Shown: one piece after another, positions 26,615 through 34,947 of the stretch
Numbering within the stretch: the first letter of the stretch is position 1
Layout: every line of letters begins with the position of its first letter
DNA from: Bacteroidales bacterium
GTDB lineage: Bacteria; Bacteroidota; Bacteroidia; Bacteroidales; B18-G4
Length of the DNA stretch: 64,000 nucleotides
Reading direction: 5' to 3'
Assembly: GCA_018401355.1 (NCBI GenBank)
Contig: JAGYLD010000001.1
Coordinates: 51,606-115,605 of the forward strand
Program-made: the position numbers and the translations under genes
Notes under the pieces: model-generated
Databases searched by the model: none
What the model saw: the letters and a program-made list of their open reading frames with translations, nothing else
Told to the model about the DNA's origin: nothing

Positions 26615-27583
26615 TCATCCTGCGAATATATCAAGGGGAAAACGAAACCCCTTTAAGAATTCCTTGATTTGCATTTTTCTTTTTCCAGCCAGTTGAACTT
26701 CTTCCAGGTCAAGCCACCCGTTAAGTGCAAAAATTCTGAAATAGGTTGCTCCATCGGTTTGGATCATTCCTGGTTGGTTCATATGGGATTTAACTGTAAA
26801 ATCGGCCTCGAAGATCTTTAAAAGAGTATTAAAGCCATTTGGATTTTTAAGTTCAGTAAATGCTCCGGGAACAGGACTGAGGCCTCTTATTCTATTAAAG
26901 ATTTCATTGGCCGGAACATCCCATTTAATGCGACAGTCTTCTTTACTAATTTTGGGGGCAGGTTTCAGGTCCTTATCCTCTGATAAAAAATATTTTTGTG
27001 AGGAAATGGCCAAATCACCCTTCTCTATTGCTTTTACAGTTTGAAGGACAAGTATTGCACCGGCTTTTTTCATCCTGTCGTGAAGCTCTCCCAGAGTTTC
27101 ATAGGTTCCAATGTCCATTTTTTCCCTTAAAATAATATCTCCGGTATCAATATTTTCATTAAGAAAAAATGTTGTTAAACCTGTCTCATTTTCACCATTT
27201 ATGATTGCCCAGTTCATAGGAGCTGCACCACGATATTGGGGAAGTAAGGAAGCATGAAGATTAAATGTCCCCTTTGGTGGCAATATCCATACCTCCCTGG
27301 GCAGCATCCTGAAAGCAACCACTACCTGCAGGTCAGGTTTCAACATTTGAAGTTCTTTAATAAAAGCAGGGGCTTTGAGCTTTTCAGGCTGCAATACAGG
27401 TATATTATGCTCCAGTGCATAGGACTTAACTGCAGATGCCCGTAGTTTCCTTCCCCTCCCTGCTGGTTTGTCCGGGGCTGTTACCACAGCAGCAATTTGA
27501 TAGCCCTCCTTGTACAAAATATCCAATGCATCAACCGCAAACTCCGGCGTACCCATAAAAACTATACGAAAAGCCTTTTTCAT
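26615..27583 (-). CDS. fmt: Methionyl-tRNA formyltransferase
   Basis: 322 residues, normal. It begins RIVFMGTPEFAV; DKPAGRGRKL and the catalytic set NLHASLLPQYRGAAPMNWAI (Asn, His) with IDTGDII (Asp) are all present. The C-terminal OB-like domain starts near IRGLSPVPGAFT. It formylates initiator Met-tRNA using 10-formyltetrahydrofolate. def is not adjacent. The TPR gene lies 55 bp upstream on the same strand. Confidence 0.96.
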   Translation of the reverse strand: MKKAFRIVFMGTPEFAVDALDILYKEGYQIAAVVTAPDKPAGRGRKLRASAVKSYALEHNIPVLQPEKLKAPAFIKELQMLKPDLQVVVAFRMLPREVWILPPKGTFNLHASLLPQYRGAAPMNWAIINGENETGLTTFFLNENIDTGDIILREKMDIGTYETLGELHDRMKKAGAILVLQTVKAIEKGDLAISSQKYFLSEDKDLKPAPKISKEDCRIKWDVPANEIFNRIRGLSPVPGAFTELKNPNGFNTLLKIFEADFTVKSHMNQPGMIQTDGATYFRIFALNGWLDLEEVQLAGKRKMQIKEFLKGFRFPLDIFAG

Positions 27584-27638
27584 GGAAGGTTTTTTTTGAT
27601 AAAATCAGGAAATAGCTTTGATACAAGATATTGTGCCG

Positions 27639-28334
27639 TTAGTCGTTTTTCTCATCTAAAACCTCAGCCCTGGCTTTGTATTTCTCAATTTCCCTGGCCT
27701 CATTGCTTCTTGGGTAATCCTTGTAAATCTTTTCATAAAGCTTGGCAGCTTCATCATAATCTTCCAGGATCTCATATGTCCATCCGGCTTTTAACAAAAA
27801 CAAAGGTGTAGTAAAAGCATTTTTATTATAGTTGGCAGCCTTAAGGTAATAATCAACCGCTTCATCAGGATCATCAAGCTCCAGGAAAGCATCGGCAAGT
27901 GCTCCCAAGGCCATGGCACCTATAATCTGATCATCTTTATCAAAAGATTTAAGGTAATCAATGGCGTCTTCGTATTGTCCAAGTTTCAGGAAAGAAATTC
28001 CAGCATAGTATTTGGCAAGGTTTCCGGCTTTGGAAACACCATAATCATCAATGATATCAAGAAAACCCAAATTATTTCCATCCCCATATAACGCCCTGTT
28101 CAGGGAATCAATTTCAAAATACCTTTCTGCAACGAACATTTGTGACTGAGCCTCTGATTCCATTGGTGCCACATATAACTTTTTATAACCATAAAAACCT
28201 AAAACAACGATCACAATAACAGCAACAACGATGATTAATGTCAACTGATGCTTTTCAATAAATTGTTCGGTTTTACTTAACGCTTCTTCAACTGCTACCA
28301 GCCTGTCATCGGATTGATCTTTCTTCTTGGCCAT
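27639..28334 (-). CDS. Membrane-anchored tetratricopeptide repeat protein
   Basis: 231 residues. A short charged cytoplasmic start, one transmembrane helix at ~33-52 (LTLIIVVAVIVIVVLGFYGY), then TPR-type helix pairs: AKYYAGISFLKLGQYEDAIDYLKSF, AFLELDDPDEAVDYYLKAANYN, LLKAGWTYEILEDYDEAAKLYEKIYKDYP. The layout resembles YfgM, a chaperone-like partner of the Sec translocon, but the likeness may be only architectural. It is probably an inner-membrane protein with the repeats in the periplasm. It lies upstream of fmt. Confidence 0.82.
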   Translation of the reverse strand: MAKKKDQSDDRLVAVEEALSKTEQFIEKHQLTLIIVVAVIVIVVLGFYGYKKLYVAPMESEAQSQMFVAERYFEIDSLNRALYGDGNNLGFLDIIDDYGVSKAGNLAKYYAGISFLKLGQYEDAIDYLKSFDKDDQIIGAMALGALADAFLELDDPDEAVDYYLKAANYNKNAFTTPLFLLKAGWTYEILEDYDEAAKLYEKIYKDYPRSNEAREIEKYKARAEVLDEKND

Positions 28335-28475
28335 ATCTAATATTTTTTTAGTGGTGCAAAAGTAATCTTTTTTTCAAATAATATATAACCACATGAACTA
28401 AATTCATAATTGCATGGAAATTACCAACAAACATATTAAAAATTCTTAATTTTAAACACCAAATTCTGATGGGTT

Positions 28476-29168
28476 ATGAAAAACGACCTCATATACAAGA
28501 AGGCTCTATACAAATACCTCTCTCAACACCTAACATCCAATAAGTTAAAAAAATTCCGGGAAATCATTCAATACAGAACAAAGCATGTAACTGTCATCCT
28601 GGAAAACATTTACCAATCACACAATGCAAGCGCAGTGCTCAGATCATGCGATTGTTTTGGAATCCTGGATGTTCACATAATAGAAAACGGTTATTCCTTT
28701 CAGGTAAGCAAGGACATCGCACTGGGTTCCAACAAATGGCTTAACCTGCATCATTACCGGGAGAAAGATAATAATACCCTTTCATGTTTCAAAAAACTTA
28801 AGGATGATGGGTACAGGATCATCGCAACAACCCCACATACAAATGATTGCCTATTGCAGGACCTTCCTATTTATGATAAGATGGCATTTGTTTTCGGAAC
28901 AGAACTGGAAGGATTGTCAAAAGAGGCTTTGGATCATTCCGATGAATTTGTCAGAATCCCCATGTTTGGATTTACGGAAAGTTACAACATTTCCGTATCA
29001 GCGGCCATATTATTATATGACATAATCTCACGGTTGCATTCGTCAGTTATTGATTGGCAAATCAGCAAAGAAGATGAGATAGAAACACTGATCTCCTGGG
29101 CCAGGAATGTGTTAAAAAAGCCGGAATTACTTGAACAGAAATTCCTGAATTGCTGGCTGGAGCAATGA
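28476..29168 (+). CDS. trmH: TrmH-type tRNA 2'-O-ribose methyltransferase (SpoU family)
   Basis: 230 residues. SPOUT knot motifs: ENIYQSHNASAVLRSCDCFGI (motif 1, with Asn and the catalytic Arg), VFGTELEGLSKEAL (motif 2) and IPMFGFTESYNISVSAAILLYD (motif 3, SAM-binding knot). The N- and C-terminal helical extensions match TrmH, which methylates G18 of tRNAs. It could also be a TrmH-like rRNA methyltransferase, but the overall length and ends favour tRNA(Gm18). Confidence 0.88.
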   Translation: MKNDLIYKKALYKYLSQHLTSNKLKKFREIIQYRTKHVTVILENIYQSHNASAVLRSCDCFGILDVHIIENGYSFQVSKDIALGSNKWLNLHHYREKDNNTLSCFKKLKDDGYRIIATTPHTNDCLLQDLPIYDKMAFVFGTELEGLSKEALDHSDEFVRIPMFGFTESYNISVSAAILLYDIISRLHSSVIDWQISKEDEIETLISWARNVLKKPELLEQKFLNCWLEQ

Positions 29169-29222
29169 TTTTAATTTTTTGTTAACTTTGTCATTTAATA
29201 TCAACCTTAAATATTTAATCTT

Positions 29223-29708
29223 ATGGGCAAAGGTGACCAAAAAACAAAAAGAGGAAAAAGGATCAGAGGATCATACGGTGTGAACAGACCCAGAAAAAAA
29301 GCTGTATCATATCAGATAAAGGATGAAAAGGTAAAGCCGGAAAATAAAAAAGAAGTTAAACCCGCACCAAAGGCATCCAAAAAGGAAGAACCCGCCGAAG
29401 TTGAAAAAAAACCTGTTGCTGCACCAGAAAAAAAGGTTGAAGAAAAGGTTTCCAAGGAAGTAAAGGCTGAAACTAAGACGGAAGTAAAAAAAGAATCCAA
29501 ACCTAAGACAGACTCAAAAAAGAAAGAAGAAAAATCAGCTGAATCCAAAACTCAAGCAAAGAAGGAAGAACAAAAAGAAAAACCTGCAAAACCCAAAAAG
29601 GAAGAAACAAAGGAAAAGCCAGCAGAATCTAAAAAGGAAGAACCCAAAGAAAAACCTGCAGAAGACAAAAAGAAAGAGCAGGAAAAACCTAAAGAAGATA
29701 AGAAATAA
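29223..29708 (+). CDS. Ribosomal protein bTHX with a long Lys/Glu-rich tail
   Basis: 161 residues. The first ~28 (MGKGDQKTKRGKRIRGSYG, then VNRPRKK) are the small 30S ribosomal protein THX, which sits at the top of the 30S head. Bacterial THX is normally ~25-60 aa. Here it continues as ~130 residues of nearly pure Lys, Glu, Pro, Ala and Ser in imperfect repeats (KKEE-KEKPAESKKEEPKEKPAE...). These have no hydrophobic residues and are predicted to be disordered. A TAACTTTG at 29183-29190 may be its -7 element. The start is fixed by the ribosomal motif. The tail may bind RNA or be a low-complexity expansion. Confidence 0.8.
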   Translation: MGKGDQKTKRGKRIRGSYGVNRPRKKAVSYQIKDEKVKPENKKEVKPAPKASKKEEPAEVEKKPVAAPEKKVEEKVSKEVKAETKTEVKKESKPKTDSKKKEEKSAESKTQAKKEEQKEKPAKPKKEETKEKPAESKKEEPKEKPAEDKKKEQEKPKEDKK

Positions 29709-29841
29709 ATCCCGGTATTTTTACCCTTAAGCTCCAACAGCAATAAACAACTCTGATATAAAACTCTAATACATATGTATTGGTTGACCGGAATCCAGGT
29801 TTTTTGATTCCTGTTCATGCATAACTGCTTTAGTTTTTCGG

Positions 29842-31206
29842 TTATTCCTGTTTTGCAAACCTTTCAAACATTGCACCTCTTTCCTCAAAATTGCTAAAAG
29901 CATCGTAACTCGCTGCTGCGGGCGACAACAAGCATTTATCTCCTTTTTCTGAATTTTGTTTCACAAAATAAACTGCTTCTTTCAGGCTATTCACGAGGCG
30001 TATTACAGGCTTATGGCTTCGGACAGCAAACAGGGATTGGATTCTTTGTCCGGCAGGGCCCATCAATAATATATTCTTTAAGTTCAGGCCGGACAGGTAT
30101 GATACCATATATTCATAGTTTATACCCCGGTCGTAACCACCTAGAATAAGAAAGCTCACTTCCCCAAGTGTTTTTATTGCTTCAATCGTCGCCTGGGGAA
30201 TGGTTGAAATAGAATCGTTATAATAATGCACCCCCCCAAATTCTCCAAGATATTCCATCCTGTGCCGTAAACCCTTAAATGTCAATAATCCCTTCGCAAT
30301 ATGTTCATCCTCCAAACCAACCAGTTTCGCTGCAATGACCGCTGCCATAGCATTGTACAAATTATGACGTCCTATTATGTTGAGCTTTTTCATTATGTTG
30401 AAAGAGCCAAATCTTCCTTGCACCTCATATTCAATTTTAGAATCACGAATGAAACAACCCGGATTTGCTTCTTTCTCCTGACTAAAGAAATATACCTCCG
30501 GTTGAATTAAATGTTCCCTTAAAACATTCATCAGAATATTGTCATCTGCGTTCAAAACCGCATGATCACCAGTTTGCTGAAATTGAAGAATATTGAGTTT
30601 TGCAAGCAAATAATCCCCAAAACCATTGTAATGATCAAGGTGCTCTTCAAATATATTCAGCAAAACAGAAATCCATGGGGAATGTTTCACGGTTTCAAGT
30701 TGATGGGAAGATAGCTCATATACAACAAGAGTATCCCTGGTGATTCTGTTAATAAAATCAAAAGGCGGCAAACCAATATTGCCAACAAGTATATTTTGTT
30801 TTTCTGAAACATTGAAAACATGGCTCAACAAACTGGCTGTAGTGCTTTTACCTTTGGTTCCGGTGATGCCAATGGTTTGTTTGCCGTAGTATTTAAGAAA
30901 AAGATCTGCTTGTGATGTTATTTTTTTTACCGAGATCCTGTCCTGAATTGTCTGCAAAGTAATCCCCGGGGTCTTAAAGCACAAATCAAATGCAGGCAAT
31001 TTATCCAGATAATCCGGGCCTGTGGAAAAACCTACATTTTTATCATCCTTCAGGAATGAGAAACTTTTGGCAGAAATCGGACTCCTGTCTGCAATTGTCA
31101 GGAAAGAATCCGGAAAATTTTCTCTTAGAAAATGATATGTTGATTGGCCTTCGCGTCCAAATCCCAGAATGCATATTTTCCTGTCTTGCAAATCGTCTCT
31201 AAGCAT
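29842..31206 (-). CDS. murD2: MurD-like ligase, probable UDP-MurNAc-L-Ala--L-Glu ligase (MurD2)
   Basis: 454 residues from ATG 31206; an upstream TTG at 31209 is less likely. Mur ligase layout: N-terminal Rossmann part (KICILGFGREGQS), ATP loop GITGTKGKSTT (~113-123), carbamoyl-Lys/Mg region ELSSHQLE and FEEHLDHYNG, and the C-terminal domain with RHRME. Canonical MurD reads NDSKATN in the C-terminal domain. This protein reads NDSISTIPQATIEAI (330-344) followed by LILGGYDRG, the pattern I recall for the MurD2 group that adds L-Glu, not D-Glu. It overlaps the MurL gene by 8 bp and is surely cotranslated with it. If MurD2 is wrong, it is a MurD paralogue. Confidence 0.78.
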   Translation of the reverse strand: MLRDDLQDRKICILGFGREGQSTYHFLRENFPDSFLTIADRSPISAKSFSFLKDDKNVGFSTGPDYLDKLPAFDLCFKTPGITLQTIQDRISVKKITSQADLFLKYYGKQTIGITGTKGKSTTASLLSHVFNVSEKQNILVGNIGLPPFDFINRITRDTLVVYELSSHQLETVKHSPWISVLLNIFEEHLDHYNGFGDYLLAKLNILQFQQTGDHAVLNADDNILMNVLREHLIQPEVYFFSQEKEANPGCFIRDSKIEYEVQGRFGSFNIMKKLNIIGRHNLYNAMAAVIAAKLVGLEDEHIAKGLLTFKGLRHRMEYLGEFGGVHYYNDSISTIPQATIEAIKTLGEVSFLILGGYDRGINYEYMVSYLSGLNLKNILLMGPAGQRIQSLFAVRSHKPVIRLVNSLKEAVYFVKQNSEKGDKCLLSPAAASYDAFSNFEERGAMFERFAKQE

Positions 31207-32452
31207 CAATGGAATTTTTTAAATGTTTTGCCAAAACAGCCGGCACGAAATTCTCTTCAGACCATTGCCGCAAAAGTTTCCGGAATGTACCTGGTTCATT
31301 ATCTCTGTGGGCTCTGTAATAATTAAGGAGGGCCGGCAACCTTACACCCGGCTCATACTGATTGATAAGTTCATCAAGCGTTGCTTTAACCTCCTGAATA
31401 GTTCCTACACACTCAAAAGGCTTTTCATCCGACATTCCCGCCAGATCCTCCAGTATATGCGAAAGGGAAGAATCGTTGAGCAAATCGCGGCCAAAGATCT
31501 CCCTGAGCAAATTTGATTGTAAAAAAGGTGATAAAACGATATAAGTAAATAGACATTTGGAACATTGTCCACACCAGCTATCAGTCTTACTGCCAACGTT
31601 ACAGCTTCTGAATGCAAAAAAATGTGCAGGAAAATCAGAAAAAAACCTTGCAATTTGTATTTCATTAACAGGACGCAAAAAGCTATAATAGTTGATACCA
31701 GGTGCAAGATAAGCTTTCAGGTATTCACGGAAAACAGATTCAAAATGAAAGGATTTCGAATACTGATGGTTGATCATTGTCCCTGGAATGGTGGGTTCAT
31801 TTGCACTGGACTCATTAGACAAAGCTACTTCGTCAGAACCTGTCAAAGTGGCACCCAAAACACTAACAAAAGCAAGCAAAGCAGAAAAAGGTGTATGGCC
31901 ATTAAGAAATCCTTTATTATTTAATTCCAGCATAAGAGGATCCAGCTTCCTGTTAACGGCCAATGTTTGAGATCTTACAAAACCAGCCTTTTCAATGGAT
32001 CTCCAGGAGGCTTCCCTGGGATTTAGGACAAACGGCACCAGTCTTTTTTTCTGGTTTTTCAGCAATTCAAGTGTCACAACAGAATCCTTTCCCCCACCCA
32101 CTGGAACCAGGATTGAAGAATTCGAATCCGGAAAAATCATTTGATGGGTTTTCCCTTCTGTAATAAACTCATGAATGAATTCATCCTGCGAAGCACTGAT
32201 CCCATTGGTGTAAAAAAATTCACCCAACCCATTAAAATACAACGATCTCCACCACGAAACCTGATGGTCAGTGAGCCTGCCAGGTTTAATGATCACTTTT
32301 GGTGGACAGGCCAGCTTCCAGTAACTAATAAGTTCTATTAATCCGATATGGAAAACCAAAGGCTCGATCAATTCAGGGAAAAGTCCTTCACCATATATTA
32401 AATCATTTACAGCAATGGATATCCAGATATTATGCAGCGGAATCGTATCCAT
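31199..32452 (-). CDS. murL: MurL: UDP-MurNAc-L-Ala-L-Glu epimerase
   Basis: 417 residues from ATG 32450-32452; the TTG at 32473 is a weaker start. An ATP-pyrophosphatase-like PP-loop VPVGGGKDSVVT spans 117-128. NGHTPFSALLAFVSVL, VALSNESSAN and INHQYSKSFHFE follow. A Cys cluster is present: Cys284 (FRSCN) and Cys294/297/300 (WCGQCSKC). These are the hallmarks of MurL, which uses ATP to activate and invert the terminal L-Glu of UDP-MurNAc-L-Ala-L-Glu, as described in Xanthomonas oryzae. Together with the overlapping MurD2 it gives a route to D-Glu in peptidoglycan that does not need glutamate racemase. Cytoplasmic. Confidence 0.83.
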   Translation of the reverse strand: MDTIPLHNIWISIAVNDLIYGEGLFPELIEPLVFHIGLIELISYWKLACPPKVIIKPGRLTDHQVSWWRSLYFNGLGEFFYTNGISASQDEFIHEFITEGKTHQMIFPDSNSSILVPVGGGKDSVVTLELLKNQKKRLVPFVLNPREASWRSIEKAGFVRSQTLAVNRKLDPLMLELNNKGFLNGHTPFSALLAFVSVLGATLTGSDEVALSNESSANEPTIPGTMINHQYSKSFHFESVFREYLKAYLAPGINYYSFLRPVNEIQIARFFSDFPAHFFAFRSCNVGSKTDSWCGQCSKCLFTYIVLSPFLQSNLLREIFGRDLLNDSSLSHILEDLAGMSDEKPFECVGTIQEVKATLDELINQYEPGVRLPALLNYYRAHRDNEPGTFRKLLRQWSEENFVPAVLAKHLKNSIDA

Positions 32453-32607
32453 AGAAAATATTATTATGGTCAACTTTTAGATAATAATTTTCAAAAATCA
32501 TTTCAGGAAATTTCACCCTCAGATTGAGATATTTTCCCAAATTGTCCGCTGTCATCTTGGTTTTGTAATTTATTTTTGTATATTAGTATTCAAAGTAGTA
32601 ATTTCTC

Positions 32608-33205
32608 ATGAAGGACCTCAAAAGTTTGCTGAATATAAAATCCAATAACCTTGAGCCCTGAGGGCAAAATACTAATTTCCAGAGCCTTTCCTGGGAGATT
32701 TTATTTCCTTGGGTCTGTGTACTCATTGCTGAACATAATGAAGAAGGATCTTTTGGACTGATCATTGAAGACAAACCTCTTGCTACTGAATTTAATGAAG
32801 TTGTAAAAGGATTTTCCTGAATTCAACAACCGCATTTTCCTGGGCGGCCTGTGCAAAACAACCAATCTCTTTTATACACACACTTGGCAACCTCATTGAA
32901 GACAGCCAGGAAATCCCTGAATGAATTATTCTGGGGCGGAAATATTGAGCAAGTGAAAGAGATGATCTCGCTCAACTGATCACTCCGGAAAACATCCGTT
33001 TTACATTGGTTATTCAGGATGGGCAAGCAATCAACTGAAGGGGAACTAAACAGGAACTCTTGGCTTGTATCAGATATAAAGCCGACACGATACTTAAATC
33101 CAAACCCGAAGATCTCTGGAACATCACTGTTAATGCTATGGGAGATAAATATATGCATTCTGGGCAATTTCCCAGGTGATCGGCAATGAATTAATCATTG
33201 GATAG
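32608..33205 (+). pseudogene. Remnant of a YqgE/AlgH family gene with many frameshifts
   Basis: From the ATG at 32608 the three forward frames together spell a YqgE/AlgH (DUF179) protein of about normal length: LIAEHNEEGSFGLII, KPLATEFNEVV, then in other frames the GGPVQ and HTLGNLIEDSQEI segments, ELFWGGNIEQVKEMISLN, LITPENIRF, IGYSGWASNQLKGE, LNRNSWLVSDIKADTILK, PEDLWNITVNAMGDKY and FWAISQVIGNELIIG with TAG at 33203-33205. In frame there are TGA stops at 32659 and after KGFS, and at least five frame changes. No long open frame remains. The order and spacing of the motifs leave little doubt about the origin. Confidence 0.85.
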
Positions 33206-33535
33206 TTTTTAAAAATTTCTACCTTAACAACCCTGAATGTGTCAGCAATATTTCCGGCCCTGTCCCCCCACCCTGTAATTTACCGTATAAGTTCCTACAA
33301 CATTGATATTCACGTTATTGGTTGAAACAATTTCTGAAGTAACATCACCGTCAGCATCAGTGCGATTTGCGCCGGATCATTACTAAAGTACTGCTCTTTG
33401 GCTGTGTAATAAGGATTGGCCCCGGTAGTCGATATTTCAGGGTTCAAATCATTGATGGAACTTTCGTCATCATCTACCATGCACTGATTAAAACAACCAA
33501 AATAAAAAAGCAGCAAAAAATATTTTATATACCAT
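33206..33535 (-). pseudogene. Remnant of a DUF5011 (Ig-like) surface lipoprotein gene
   Basis: Reading leftward from an ATG at 33533-33535: a degraded signal (VYKIFFAAFLFWLF, then a stop), then in another frame QCMVDDDESSINDLNPEIS ... YFSNDPAQIA. After a further frame change come TDADGDVTSEIVSTNNVN and VVGTYTVNYRV, and after another shift GDRAGNIADTFRVVKVE. The last parts are the DUF5011 bacterial immunoglobulin-like motif (DGDVT..I, VGTYTV.Y.V.D.AGN.A). The 3' end runs into the yqgE remnant. Only one domain is left, so the original protein was probably larger. Confidence 0.75.
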
Positions 33536-33688
33536 GGTTAAAATACTTTAATTCACAGCAATATAACAAAGCTTGTGCCCATTTATTGCAGACAAAATGA
33601 ATAAGACCGCATGAACAAAATTCAGAAAATCTTATCATCTTTGTACCAAAGTTGTAAAAATTATTTACAAAAATCAAAATAGTTTTAA

Positions 33689-34936
33689 ATGACAGAGGGA
33701 GATAAAAACTGCCCGGGCGGAAATCAAGGGGCTGGCATCAGGTCTGATTGCAGTGTGAATTTAACACTTAATAAATCAGGTGGCCGAGAAATTAAGTTAA
33801 CCAGCAAGGTGGATGTAATGTACGGAAACTCGATCAGGAATCAGGTCGATGATATTCTTAAATTCTTTGATATTGAACATGCTACGGTAGAAATTATCGA
33901 TACCGGAGCACTGCCATTCGTTATTGCTGCCAGGATGGAAGCAGCCATTAAGAAACTCATTGATAAAGAAAAAGAGTATCTAACAGAATTGATTGAGATA
34001 AATGATTTTGAAACCAACAGGGATATCGACAGGATCTCAAGGTTGTACCTTCCTGGCAATACGCCCAACCTCATGATCAACGCCGGTATTCATAAACCTA
34101 ATGGCATAATCCTTGACCTGGAAGATGCTGTTGCACCGGCCAAAAAATTTGAAGCCTCTTTTCTCGTCAGAAATGCCCTGAGATCAATGAATTTTTATGG
34201 TGCAGAGAGGATGGTAAGGATCAACCAGGTACCCAGGGGGTTACACGACCTTGAATTTATCGTTCCCCAGAAGGTAAACCTCATTCTGATCCCCAAATGT
34301 GAAACTCCCAGACAGATTCACGCTGTCAACAGAAAGATCCAGGAGATACGGGACAGGCTAAATCTAAGGCATCAAATATGGCTGATGCCCATTATTGAAA
34401 GTGCCCTTGGTGTACAAAGGGCATTTCAAATTGCTTCATCAGCAGATAATATCGTTGCCCTTGCAATTGGTTTGGAAGATTACACTGCCGATATAGGAAC
34501 ATCAAGAACACCCGAGGGCAAGGAATCATTTTATGCCCGGTCGAGGGTTGTCAATGCTGCCAGAGCTACCGGCATTCAACCAATTGATTCCGTATTTTCA
34601 GATGTAAATGATGAGGAAGGTCTTATACAAAATGTCAGAGTTTCCAAATCGCTTGGTTTTGAAGGCATGGGTTGCATCCATCCCAGGCAGATAAAAATAA
34701 TCCATGACAGTTTTGCGCCCGATGATCAGGAAATTGACAAGGCCAAAAAGATTGTCAAAGCTTTTAGCAAAGCCAAAGAAGAAGGTTTGGGTGTGGTTTC
34801 CCTGGGCACAAAAATGATTGATCCACCTGTTGTAAAAAGGGCCCTTCGAACAATCAAACTTGCCATAAAATCCGGAAGGCTGAACCAGGAATGGGAAAAT
34901 GAAGATGATCAAGAAAAGAATCCTGTTATACAATAA
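33689..34936 (+). CDS. citDE: Citrate lyase: fused acyl carrier protein (CitD) and beta subunit (CitE)
   Basis: 415 residues. Residues ~10-95 match CitD: GNQGAGIRSDCSVNL with Ser19 as the likely attachment site of the 2'-(5''-triphosphoribosyl)-3'-dephospho-CoA group, then KSGGREIKLTSKVDVMYGNSIR and IIDTGALPFVIAARMEAAI. From ~112 it is CitE, a HpcH/HpaI-type aldolase: RLYLPGNTPNLM, ILDLEDAV, MPIIESALG, LAIGLEDYTADIGTSR, GCIHPRQI. CitE cleaves citryl-ACP to acetyl-ACP and oxaloacetate. The two are normally separate genes. citF follows after 11 bp. citC, citX and citG, which make and attach the cofactor, are not adjacent. Confidence 0.88.
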   Translation: MTEGDKNCPGGNQGAGIRSDCSVNLTLNKSGGREIKLTSKVDVMYGNSIRNQVDDILKFFDIEHATVEIIDTGALPFVIAARMEAAIKKLIDKEKEYLTELIEINDFETNRDIDRISRLYLPGNTPNLMINAGIHKPNGIILDLEDAVAPAKKFEASFLVRNALRSMNFYGAERMVRINQVPRGLHDLEFIVPQKVNLILIPKCETPRQIHAVNRKIQEIRDRLNLRHQIWLMPIIESALGVQRAFQIASSADNIVALAIGLEDYTADIGTSRTPEGKESFYARSRVVNAARATGIQPIDSVFSDVNDEEGLIQNVRVSKSLGFEGMGCIHPRQIKIIHDSFAPDDQEIDKAKKIVKAFSKAKEEGLGVVSLGTKMIDPPVVKRALRTIKLAIKSGRLNQEWENEDDQEKNPVIQ

Positions 34937-34947
34937 AATACATCCCA

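Noticed and set aside
29709-29841. Terminator between the THX gene and murD2
   Set aside because: Only a weak 6-bp stem (GGAATC/GATTCC) with a 10-base loop and a 12-bp AT palindrome (29769-29780) are visible; neither is followed by a T-run.
32583-33167. Minus-strand frames in the 32.6-33.2 kb gap
   Set aside because: The plus strand carries the ordered YqgE motifs; the minus-strand frames have none.
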